Source: Candidatus Krumholzibacteriia bacterium (GTDB lineage: Bacteria > Krumholzibacteriota > Krumholzibacteriia > LZORAL124-64-63). From it: a DNA stretch of 14,818 nucleotides. Below the pieces are notes generated by a model. It made no database searches. It was not told the origin of the DNA and was given only the letters and a program-made list of their open reading frames with translations. The stretch spans positions 1 through 14,818 of the forward strand of contig DAOWLV010000024.1 in assembly GCA_030643455.1 (NCBI GenBank), written 5' to 3'. Position numbers and translations under genes: made by a program. Shown here in pieces: positions 1 to 6,543 of the stretch; position 1 is the first letter of the stretch, and each line of letters starts with the position of its first letter.

Positions 1-43
1 GGCTGGTCAACAGCGTGGTCTGCAATGTCGTCCGACTGCTCAT
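1..43 (-). CDS. Start of an unidentified gene running off the left edge
   Basis: An ATG (complement of 41-43) opens a reading frame that stays open to the window edge and begins MSSRTTLQTTLLTS. A good Shine-Dalgarno sequence, GAAAGGA (complement of 48-54), lies 4 nt upstream. The start follows the purL stop codon by only 20 nt on the same strand, so this is probably the next gene of a purL operon. Fourteen residues are too few to assign a family. The sequence does not look like the N-terminus of PurF, whose mature form begins with a catalytic cysteine. The start is well supported; the function is unknown. Confidence 0.5.
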   Translation of the reverse strand, partial: MSSRTTLQTTLLTS

Positions 44-63
44 GGCGTCCTTTCAATCTAGAG

Positions 64-3000
64 CTAGCACATCTCCACGAGTCGGCGTAACAGGAAACTG
101 CCGGGTCCGACGGTTTCCAGCAAATTGAAGTTGCCGACAGCCGCCCGACGTGCACGACCCCAGGCGTGGGGCAGATCTTCCGGGACGTGACGCATCTGCG
201 CCGCGCGTTCGGGGTGCGGCATCATCGCCAGCACGTTGCCGGCGGTGTTCGTCAAGCCTGCCGCGTGGATCAGGGACCCGTTGGGATTGCCGGCGGCGGC
301 ATCCGTGCGACCTCCCAGAGCCGTGTAGCGCAGGGCCACCAACCCGTCCTTTTCCAGGCGGGTGAAAAATTCGGGATCTTCGTGGGTGAACCGGCCCTCG
401 GCATGGGCGATGGGCAGGGGGAAGGTCCCGGCCAACCCTTCCACGAAAGGAGTGCGGGCCTGCGGGACGGCCTCCAGCCCCACCCAGCGGGAGTGGTAAC
501 CTCGCCGTCCGGGAAACCGATTAGCGGCCAGGGCCACTTCGACCGCGCCGGGTTCGATGCCGGGCACCAAACCCGCCTCGACAAGGACCTGACAGCCATT
601 ACAGATACCCAGGATGGGTTTGCCGGCCGCCGCGCCCTCGAGCAGAACGCGCAGCAGGGGATCCTTGGCGGCCACCGCACCGGCCCGGACACGGTCCTGG
701 TAGGAAAAGCCGCCGGGAATCAGGTACCCGTCGAATTCCTCCAGTTCATCCGGCGAACGGGTCCAGCGGAAGATCTCGGACTCGGCCCCGGAGGCGGCCA
801 GCAAACGGCGGGATTCCTCTTCGCAATTGACCCCGGGCAACTGGACCACGGCCACCCGCGGTTTGGCATCGAGATTGACCGCGACATCGTACCGGGACGG
901 ATCCTGATGGCTGGTTTCATCCAGTTCCCCGGCAATGGGCGGCACCGAGGCGGCAGCTTTTTCCCCGCCCATGAGGCGAGGCAGGGCCGTCTGCCAGACC
1001 TGGGTCATGGCCGCCACATCCAGATCGAAAAGACCCTGACCCGAAGAATCAAGAACCTCGATGGTGCCGGCGGCCTGCACCTCACCGAGCGGCCACCAAT
1101 CGGCCCCCACGGTGTCGAGAATTTCAGCTGCCTGCTCCAGATTGGCAGGGGGGACCGTCACCAGGAATCCCCCGGCCTCGCTGAACAGGAATTCCCTGGT
1201 CGAGAGATGACTCTGACCCTCGGGCACCTGGATGCGCGCGCCCCGGATCGACCCGGCTTCCAGACCCATGGCCATCTCGCTGAGGCAAAGAGCCAGCCCG
1301 CCGTCGCTGATATCGTGGGCGGCAGTGATGAGCTCCGCCTTCACCAGGTTGATGACTCCGCGGATTTCACAACGGGCGGTATCGAAGTCCAGTGCGGGTA
1401 CGGCCGGCCGGCCGGCCTTGAACCCCGCATCCAGATACAGGGAACCGGCCATCTCCGGCGTCCGTGATCCGATCATCAGGATGAGGTCACCCTCGTCCTT
1501 GAATCGCTGGCTGCGGCATTGGGTGTAATCCTCGACCACCGCGACACAGGCGACGATGGGCGACGGAGCCACCGAACGGCCCGTGCTGCTCTGGTTGTAG
1601 AAACTGACGTTGCCGGAAATGACCGGCAGCGCCGCACCGGGCCTGGCGTAGCAGCCGATGCCCCGGCAAGCGTCCCCCACACCCTTCACGGCCTGGGTGA
1701 ATTGCCAGAAGGCCGAGGGAATTTCCGGATTGCCGAAGTTGAGGCAGTCCGTCACCGCCGCCGGTTCGCCACCCACGCAGGCGACGTTGCGGCAGGCTTC
1801 GAGCACGGCGCTGGCCCCCGCGGTCCAGGGATCGGCCAGCCCCAGCAGGGGATTGCCGTCGGCGCTGAGGGCAACAGCCCGCTTGCTTCCCGGCACCGGG
1901 GCAATGACTCCGGCATCCGCTTCCCCGGGACGCAAAATTGTCGAGGCCTGGACTTCGGGATCATAGTGCCGGTAGATGTACTCCCGGCTCGCGACGTTCG
2001 GATGTCCCATCAGGCCCAGCCACTCGTCCGCGATCTTGTCCTCGGTATCCTCGGCAAGGCGTTCGTCGAGTCCGACGTCCGGCCGCACCGGGGCCTCGGC
2101 CTCCCGATCGTAACGGATGCCTTCGGTGATGGTCTCGATGGGCGCCTGGCACAGGATCTTGTCCCCCCACCTCAGGATGTACTGGCGGTCGGTCGTCACC
2201 TTGCCGATCAGCCGGGCGCTGGCACCTTCGTACAGCGACGGAAGCGCGAAATCTTCATTGTAGATCTTGAGGACCTTTTCGGTCAGCCGCGCGGGCACGG
2301 CAAGGCCGTACCTTTCCTGGGTCTCGCTGCAGGCGCAGACCCGGGCGGGCAGGTCCGCGATCTGGTGGACCAGTTGCACATCGACGTCGCAGCCGAAGCC
2401 GCCGGCGTCGGCCAGTTCGCTGGTCACGCAGCTCACGCCGCCGGCGCCCAGGTCCTTGAAGCCGATGGTCACGCCCTCGCTGCGGGCCATGCTCAGGACC
2501 TCGCGGTTGGCAACCGACAGGATGCGTTTCAAGAAGGGATCGGGAGTTTGAACGCTGCCCTTGTTCTCTTTGGCGGATTCCGCATCGAGGGTTGCCGAGG
2601 CGAAGGCCGCCCCACCCATGCCGCTCCAGTCGGTAGGTTTCCCGACCAGGATCAGGTCGTAGGGCTCCCGTGCCGCTTCTTCAGGCACGGCGCTGTGGGT
2701 GATGTGGTCGTGTTCGACGATGCCCACGGCAACCACGTTCACCAGGCAGTTTTCGTTGAAAGAGTGATGGAAGTAGACGTCGCCCCCTAGGTTGGGCACT
2801 CCGATGGCGTTGCCGTACTGCCAGATGCCGTCGACGACCTGACGGGCGATATCCACCCGGTGCGCGGCCTCGTCATCCCCTTCGGATTCCTTCTCGGGCC
2901 AGCCGAAACGAAGTGGATCCAGGGTGGCGATGACCTCGCCCCCCATGCAGTAAACATCCCGCACGATGCCGCCGATCCCGGTGGCGGCACCTTCGACGGG

Positions 3001-3327
3001 CATGACCTGGCTGGGATGGTTGTGACTCTCGTGGGCGAAGATGATGCCGTACCGCTTGCCGTCGATCTCACCGAAATCGACGATGCCGGCGTCTTCGACC
3101 GGCCCCACGACGACGTTGTCACCGGTGGTAGGAAGGTGGGCCTTCAGGTGGGGTCGGCTGCTCTTGTACGAGCAGTGTTCGCTCCACATGGTGTCGAACA
3201 GGGTCATCTCGGTCAGGGTGGGGTCGCGACCCAGGAGATCGGCCACGCGCCGCGCTTCGCTCGGAGCGAGTGTCAGGCCGTGTTCCTTCAGATAGGCGGC
3301 CAGGGAAATATCGTCATGACCACCCAC
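64..3327 (-). CDS. purL: Phosphoribosylformylglycinamidine synthase, PurL-PurQ fusion
   Basis: Makes FGAM from FGAR, ATP and glutamine, the fourth step of de novo purine synthesis, in the cytoplasm. The 1087 residues fall into two parts. Residues 1 to about 790 are a small-type PurL: the conserved MWSEHCSYKSSR block is at 47-58, FAHESHNHPS at 97-106 and KDLGAGGVSC near 291-300. Residues 823-1087 are the PurQ class-I glutamine amidotransferase, with PGGFSYQDR at 871-879, nucleophile Cys909 in GICNGCQ, and His1038 and Glu1040 in PHPE. There is no N-terminal PurS-like domain as in the roughly 1300-residue enterobacterial enzyme, so a separate PurS may be needed. The start is GTG, with a stop seven codons upstream in frame and no visible Shine-Dalgarno; no other early start fits the family. 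It ends in TAG. The family call is very secure and the fused layout is directly visible. Confidence 0.97.
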   Translation of the reverse strand: MGGHDDISLAAYLKEHGLTLAPSEARRVADLLGRDPTLTEMTLFDTMWSEHCSYKSSRPHLKAHLPTTGDNVVVGPVEDAGIVDFGEIDGKRYGIIFAHESHNHPSQVMPVEGAATGIGGIVRDVYCMGGEVIATLDPLRFGWPEKESEGDDEAAHRVDIARQVVDGIWQYGNAIGVPNLGGDVYFHHSFNENCLVNVVAVGIVEHDHITHSAVPEEAAREPYDLILVGKPTDWSGMGGAAFASATLDAESAKENKGSVQTPDPFLKRILSVANREVLSMARSEGVTIGFKDLGAGGVSCVTSELADAGGFGCDVDVQLVHQIADLPARVCACSETQERYGLAVPARLTEKVLKIYNEDFALPSLYEGASARLIGKVTTDRQYILRWGDKILCQAPIETITEGIRYDREAEAPVRPDVGLDERLAEDTEDKIADEWLGLMGHPNVASREYIYRHYDPEVQASTILRPGEADAGVIAPVPGSKRAVALSADGNPLLGLADPWTAGASAVLEACRNVACVGGEPAAVTDCLNFGNPEIPSAFWQFTQAVKGVGDACRGIGCYARPGAALPVISGNVSFYNQSSTGRSVAPSPIVACVAVVEDYTQCRSQRFKDEGDLILMIGSRTPEMAGSLYLDAGFKAGRPAVPALDFDTARCEIRGVINLVKAELITAAHDISDGGLALCLSEMAMGLEAGSIRGARIQVPEGQSHLSTREFLFSEAGGFLVTVPPANLEQAAEILDTVGADWWPLGEVQAAGTIEVLDSSGQGLFDLDVAAMTQVWQTALPRLMGGEKAAASVPPIAGELDETSHQDPSRYDVAVNLDAKPRVAVVQLPGVNCEEESRRLLAASGAESEIFRWTRSPDELEEFDGYLIPGGFSYQDRVRAGAVAAKDPLLRVLLEGAAAGKPILGICNGCQVLVEAGLVPGIEPGAVEVALAANRFPGRRGYHSRWVGLEAVPQARTPFVEGLAGTFPLPIAHAEGRFTHEDPEFFTRLEKDGLVALRYTALGGRTDAAAGNPNGSLIHAAGLTNTAGNVLAMMPHPERAAQMRHVPEDLPHAWGRARRAAVGNFNLLETVGPGSFLLRRLVEMC

Positions 3328-3362
3328 GTCGATGGGTGAAAGCTTTTATTGTGAAAAGCCAT
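3288..3362 (-). other. Possible 24-codon leader ORF overlapping the purL start
   Basis: An ATG (complement of 3360-3362), preceded 5 nt upstream by GGAG, opens a 24-residue frame. The frame passes across the purL GTG in a different register and stops with TGA about 40 nt inside purL. It has a better ribosome-binding site than purL itself. It could be a translated leader that couples or represses purL translation, or it could be chance. The peptide (begins MAFHNKSFHP) shows no run of regulatory codons. Weak evidence. Confidence 0.2.
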
Positions 3363-3477
3363 GGTACTCCAGGAGGGATGGGTGCATCAGCCAGGTCGAT
3401 TGGCCATGTAAGGGGTCAATTTAACAGGTGATCAACGGCGGGGAAAGCAGGAATAGGCCAAGGGGCCGGATATGGAC

Positions 3478-3509
3478 AAAAAACCGCCCCGATTCGAAAA
3501 CCGGGGCGG
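3478..3509 (-). terminator. Intrinsic terminator of the cytochrome gene
   Basis: Read on the minus strand, CCGCCCCG, a 10-nt loop and CGGGGCGG form a perfect 8-bp GC stem (3502-3509 with 3484-3491) followed directly by six T residues (complement of 3478-3483). It lies about 25 nt after the cytochrome stop codon and 150 nt before the purL start, so it should end the cytochrome transcript and separate it from purL. On the plus strand the stem has no T-tract, so it acts in one direction only. Confidence 0.88.
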
Positions 3510-3534
3510 AATATCGGGTCGAATGCTCAGCCGA

Positions 3535-4002
3535 CTATTCGGCCGCCTCTTCCTTGGCGGCCGCCTCTTCCTTAGGATGGCATGCCGTGCACTTGGTCGG
3601 AGCGGCGGTGTCCGCATGCTCCTTCTTGTGGGCCTTGTGGCAAACGATGCAATTGAGGTGATAGGGGTTCTTCTTGGTGCTTTTCTCGGAGCATTTGGGC
3701 GTTTCGGCCTCTTCGGGCTCGTTATGGCAAGAACCGCAGGTCGCGATTTCCAAATCGGCGAAGTTCTCGGCCGTCAATCCCTCGGTGGTGTGATGGCAAT
3801 CCACGCAGGTGGCAAATTCGAAGTGGGCCTTGTGGGGGAAAGCCACGGCGGCTTTGGTGTCCATGCATCCATCGATGGTGATGTCCTCGGGAACCGCGGG
3901 GGCCTCGGGTACCGCGGGGGCCTCGGCCTCCTCGGCAGCAAAAGCAACCAAAGCGGCAAGGGCCGTCAGCACGATGATTGTCATCAAAAAGAGCTTCCGC
4001 AT
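3535..4002 (-). CDS. Exported tetrahaem c-type cytochrome, c3/c7 family
   Basis: A periplasmic electron carrier of 155 residues. Residues 1-22 are a Sec signal peptide (MRKLFLM, a hydrophobic core, then AFA). An acidic Pro/Ala linker follows, with the unit EAPAVP repeated twice (about 27-39). Four CXXCH haem-binding motifs are at 66-70 (CVDCH), 99-103 (CGSCH), 118-122 (CIVCH) and 138-142 (CTACH). Additional histidines at 57, 60, 71, 115, 125 and 129 could supply distal ligands for bis-His haems, as in class III cytochromes, and FPHKAH at 55-60 matches the usual c3 start. The tail is a charged EEAAAKEEAAE repeat. AGGAGGA lies 6 nt before the ATG. Having its own promoter and terminator between two purine genes suggests a separate unit. 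Its redox partner is not in the window. Confidence 0.93.
   Translation of the reverse strand: MRKLFLMTIIVLTALAALVAFAAEEAEAPAVPEAPAVPEDITIDGCMDTKAAVAFPHKAHFEFATCVDCHHTTEGLTAENFADLEIATCGSCHNEPEEAETPKCSEKSTKKNPYHLNCIVCHKAHKKEHADTAAPTKCTACHPKEEAAAKEEAAE
3541..3573. repeat. Short tandem repeat coding the cytochrome tail
   Basis: A 15-bp unit, GGCCGCCTCTTCCTT, occurs at 3541-3555 and again at 3559-3573 with an 18-bp period. It encodes the repeated EEAA(A)K tail of the cytochrome. An 18-bp-period repeat of the same kind (ACCGCGGGGGCCTCGG at 3893-3908 and 3911-3926) encodes the EAPAVP linker after the signal peptide. Both probably arose by in-frame duplication in low-complexity linkers. Confidence 0.7.
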
Positions 4003-4039
4003 CTTGGATCCTCCTGGCGGGTTTTACAAAGCTTGAAGA

Positions 4040-4053
4040 CCGGCGCAAGCCGG
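4040..4053 (-). other. Hairpin in the cytochrome 5' leader
   Basis: CCGGC, a 4-nt loop and GCCGG form a perfect 5-bp GC stem in the predicted untranslated leader, between the candidate promoter and the ribosome-binding site. There is no T-tract, so it is not a terminator. It may stabilise the message or be incidental. Confidence 0.3.
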
Positions 4054-4069
4054 CACTGTTATCTGTGAA

Positions 4070-4098
4070 ATTTATTACGAGATACCCTTACAAGTCAA
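4070..4098 (-). promoter_or_regulatory. Candidate sigma-70 promoter of the cytochrome gene
   Basis: TTGACT (complement of 4093-4098) matches five of six bases of the -35 consensus. An AT-rich -10 region, TAATAAAT (complement of 4070-4077), follows at 15-17 bp, depending on which hexamer is used. The start of transcription would fall near 4063, giving a leader of about 60 nt with a clear Shine-Dalgarno at 4009-4015. The region is markedly AT-rich against its surroundings. The -10 match is only moderate. Confidence 0.5.
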
Positions 4099-4105
4099 CT
4101 CATTA

Positions 4106-4125
4106 GTCATGAATATGTCATGAAT
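4106..4125 (-). promoter_or_regulatory. Tandem direct repeat upstream of the cytochrome promoter
   Basis: The 9-mer ATTCATGAC (minus strand) occurs twice with an 11-bp period, at 4117-4125 and 4106-4114, ending 7 bp before the candidate -35. Two identical half-sites one helical turn apart beside a -35 are the usual layout for an activator that binds direct repeats, such as OmpR-type response regulators. The repeats lie between the purB stop and the promoter, outside any coding sequence. The regulator is not identified. Confidence 0.5.
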
Positions 4126-4135
4126 TTGATATCCA

Positions 4136-5440
4136 TTACCAGTTTTTTAGCGCCAGGGTCCGCTTGAAGATCACCGGCACGTTGCGCAGCTGGTGGTCTA
4201 GATCGAAGCAGCGATCCAGTATTTCAGCATCCAGACGGGCGGTGATGTCGGCATCGGCCCCCAGTGAATCGCGTAGGGAAACATCCTCGTCCCAGACCCG
4301 CATCGCGCACCGCTGGACCTGGGAATACGCGTCTTCCCGGCTGACGCCGGCTTCGGTCAGGGCCAGCAGCACCGGCTGGCTGAAGTACATGCCCCGTACC
4401 TTCTCCATATTGTGTTTCATGTTCTCGGGGTATACGACCAGGCCCCGGATCAACCATTCCATCTTGGTAAGCATGTGGTGCAGGGTGTGGGAAGCGTCGG
4501 GGAAGATGATGCGCTCGACCGAACTGTGGCTGATGTCCCGCTCGTGCCACAGCGCCACGTTTTCCATGGCGGTGTGGGCGTAACCCCGCAGAAGGCGGGC
4601 CATGCCGGTCAGCTTTTCCGAGACGATGGGGTTTTTCTTGTGAGGCATGGCGCTGCTGCCCTTCTGCCCCTTGCCGAAACTCTCCTCCACCTCGTGGACG
4701 TCGGTGCGCTGGAGGTTGCGAACCTCGACGGCCATCTGTTCGATGGTCGCTCCGACCAGAGCGACGGCGGACAGCCAGGCCGCGTGCCGATCGCGCTGCA
4801 CCACCTGGGTGCTGGCTTCGGCCGCCTTCAACCCGAGGCGCTTCATCGTCTCGGTTTCCACCTCCGGATCGAGGTGGGCGATCGTTCCCACAGCCCCTGA
4901 AATCTGGCCGTAGCCAATCTCTTCCTGGGCGGCGTCCAGGCGAACGAGGCCCCGCCGGAGCGCTGACCAGTAGACCATCAGCTTCAGCCCGAAAGTCGTG
5001 GGTTCGGCGTGGATGCCGTGGCTGCGACCGATCATGACCGTATCCTGATGCTCCAGCGCCTTGGCTTCGACCGAATCGAGCAGCTTGATCAGGGATGCGC
5101 GCAGGACGGCTCCCGCTTCCCGGATTTGCAGGGCCAGGGCTGTATCAAGCAGATCGCTGCTGGTCATGCCCTGGTGCACGAAGCGGCTGGACGGACCGAT
5201 GTACTCGGCCATGTTGGTCAAAAAAGCGATCACATCGTGCTGGACGGTATTTTCGATTTCCAGGACACGCGCGGTGTCAAAATTTCCCTTGGCGCGGATT
5301 TCCCCGGCCGCTTCCCTGGGAATCTCGCCCCGATCGGCGCGGACCTCACAGACCACGGTTTCGATTTCCTGCCAGATACCGAAGCGGTTCTCATCAGACC
5401 AGATGGCTGTCATTTCAGGGCTGGCGTAGCGGGAAATCAT
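4136..5440 (-). CDS. purB: Adenylosuccinate lyase PurB
   Basis: Cleaves SAICAR to AICAR and adenylosuccinate to AMP, both with release of fumarate, in the cytoplasm. At 434 residues it matches the Bacillus-type PurB length (about 430). The fumarate-lyase signature SSAMPHKKNP is at 262-271, with the catalytic serine in the flexible loop. HQGMTSSDLLDTA is at 89-101 and GRSHGIHAEPTT at 138-149, where His141 corresponds to the general acid. The ATG at 5440 is preferred over an in-frame GTG at 5503: it has GAAGGAA upstream at normal spacing, the protein begins MISRYASPEM as the family does, and the candidate promoter overlaps the longer version. It has no terminator of its own, so it could read into the cytochrome gene. 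Confidence 0.97.
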   Translation of the reverse strand: MISRYASPEMTAIWSDENRFGIWQEIETVVCEVRADRGEIPREAAGEIRAKGNFDTARVLEIENTVQHDVIAFLTNMAEYIGPSSRFVHQGMTSSDLLDTALALQIREAGAVLRASLIKLLDSVEAKALEHQDTVMIGRSHGIHAEPTTFGLKLMVYWSALRRGLVRLDAAQEEIGYGQISGAVGTIAHLDPEVETETMKRLGLKAAEASTQVVQRDRHAAWLSAVALVGATIEQMAVEVRNLQRTDVHEVEESFGKGQKGSSAMPHKKNPIVSEKLTGMARLLRGYAHTAMENVALWHERDISHSSVERIIFPDASHTLHHMLTKMEWLIRGLVVYPENMKHNMEKVRGMYFSQPVLLALTEAGVSREDAYSQVQRCAMRVWDEDVSLRDSLGADADITARLDAEILDRCFDLDHQLRNVPVIFKRTLALKNW

Positions 5441-5504
5441 GGGGTCGTTCCTTCGCGGAGAGGGAGTCGGTACGTTGGGGCCATCGCGGGCCAGGACCAC
5501 CACA

Positions 5505-5533
5505 AGCTAACCGCCCGAGCGCCGGGCGGTCAA
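5505..5533 (-). promoter_or_regulatory. Candidate purB promoter
   Basis: TTGACC (complement of 5528-5533) and TTAGCT (complement of 5505-5510) are exactly 17 bp apart, which would start the transcript about 58 nt before the purB ATG. The -35 is near consensus and the -10 is weak, as expected of a regulated promoter. The 200-bp gap between purB and the divergent transporter gene holds no gene. Confidence 0.5.
5511..5529. promoter_or_regulatory. Perfect inverted repeat in the purB promoter spacer
   Basis: CCGCCCG, five bases and CGGGCGG form a perfect 7-bp inverted repeat that fills the -10/-35 spacer and overlaps the last two bases of the -35. A symmetrical site here fits an operator for a dimeric repressor. 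It does not resemble the enterobacterial PurR box. No T-tract follows on either strand, so a terminator is unlikely. Confidence 0.45.
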
Positions 5534-5640
5534 GAATTGGCGGGGATTTCCCTGCGGCGAACCCTACCTGGATCTATCTTGGAGGCGCCCAGCCCAATAC
5601 CGGCTTGGGCATTCACCCCTTCCGCGAGGACTCCCAACCC

Positions 5641-6534
5641 ATGATCGACCGCAAGGAACTGGATCGCCGAGGACTCCTGCATCTGCTGGTGGTCTATCTG
5701 GTGTGGGGCAGCACGTACCTGGCCATCCGCGTGGCCGTGCGCGAGGGCGCCGGATTCCCGCCCTTCATGATGGCCTTCATGCGGGTGCTGGTCGCGTCGG
5801 CCATCCTGATGACCTGGGCCGGGATCAAGAAGGATCGGATCCGTCTGAACCGGAACGAATTCATTCTCCTGTTCGGAAGTGGAATCCTGCTCTGGGTCGG
5901 CGGCAACGGGCTGGTCACCTGGGCGGAAATGCGGGCTTCATCCGGACTGGCGGCCCTCCTTGTCGCGGCCATGCCCATCTGGGCCCAACTGATCACAATC
6001 GTCGTCGACCGGCGTTTGCCTTCTTCCAGGATGATCGGCTCCATTCTTCTCGGTTTTTCGGGAGTGGCCGTTCTTTCCTGGCCCGTCCTGCGGGACGGCA
6101 ACACCGCCGACGTGATGGGTGTCGTCGCCCTGCTTCTGGCCCCACTTTTCTGGGCCATAGGATCGATCTGGTTCCAGCGCCGCAAGCCCGACCTGACGGT
6201 GCGGGTCGTGTCCGGTTGGCAGATGATCTTCGGCGGGGTCGGTTTCCTGGCGGTCATCCTGGTGCGGGGCGAAGGATTGCCCCACCCCACCCCGGAGGCC
6301 TGGATGGCCTGGGGTTATCTGGTCGTCTTCGGCTCGGTCTTCGCCTTCACCAGCTACATGGCCACCTTGCGGCTGCTGCCCTACCAGATCGTGATGACCT
6401 ACGCCTACGTCAACCCCGTGATCGCTGTTTTCCTGGGCTGGTTGATCATCTCCGAGGAAGTGACCGGTTGGACCATGGCCGGCGCCGCCCTGGTGATGGC
6501 CGGCGTGGCGGGCATTTTCAACAACCGGTCCTAG
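5641..6534 (+). CDS. EamA/DMT-family transporter, YedA-like
   Basis: An inner-membrane protein of 297 residues, the usual length for the ten-helix drug/metabolite transporter family. It is made of two EamA repeats (about 14-146 and 158-294). The first has the family-typical VYLVWGSTYLAIRVAVREG (18-36) and the second ends in YAYVNPVIAVFLGW and SEEVTGW before a last helix. Members export small metabolites, amino acids or drugs by an antiport or facilitator mechanism; the substrate cannot be read from the sequence. The ATG at 5641 has GCGAGGA about 10 nt upstream. It diverges from purB, so it may share control with it, and ends 9 nt from the stop codon of the facing PLD gene. Confidence 0.92.
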   Translation: MIDRKELDRRGLLHLLVVYLVWGSTYLAIRVAVREGAGFPPFMMAFMRVLVASAILMTWAGIKKDRIRLNRNEFILLFGSGILLWVGGNGLVTWAEMRASSGLAALLVAAMPIWAQLITIVVDRRLPSSRMIGSILLGFSGVAVLSWPVLRDGNTADVMGVVALLLAPLFWAIGSIWFQRRKPDLTVRVVSGWQMIFGGVGFLAVILVRGEGLPHPTPEAWMAWGYLVVFGSVFAFTSYMATLRLLPYQIVMTYAYVNPVIAVFLGWLIISEEVTGWTMAGAALVMAGVAGIFNNRS

Positions 6535-6542
6535 CCGACCGG
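6525..6542. other. Inverted repeat between two convergent genes
   Basis: CCGGTC, a 6-nt loop and GACCGG form a perfect 6-bp stem. The transporter's TAG stop lies in the loop, and the PLD stop codon begins 2 nt beyond the stem. It could slow polymerase or protect 3' ends of both messages, but no T-tract follows on either strand, so it is not a classical terminator. Confidence 0.3.
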
Positions 6543-6543
6543 A

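Noticed and set aside
1519..2790. A 423-codon open frame on the plus strand opposite purL
   Set aside because: It lies wholly antisense to a strongly conserved gene. Its product is low-complexity and rich in Gly, His, Arg and Asp, as expected from the reverse frame of GC-rich DNA. No family motif is seen.
3328..3477. A sigma-70 promoter for purL
   Set aside because: TTGATC/TTGACC and AT-rich hexamers occur, but no pair has both good matches and 16-18 bp spacing. I see no riboswitch-like structure either.
5441..5503. N-terminal extension of PurB by 21 codons
   Set aside because: The extension is not family-like. The ATG at 5440 has a proper ribosome-binding site, and the candidate promoter overlaps the longer start.
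6525..6542. A bidirectional intrinsic terminator between the transporter and PLD genes
   Set aside because: The 6-bp stem has no T-tract on either strand, so it is listed only as an inverted repeat.
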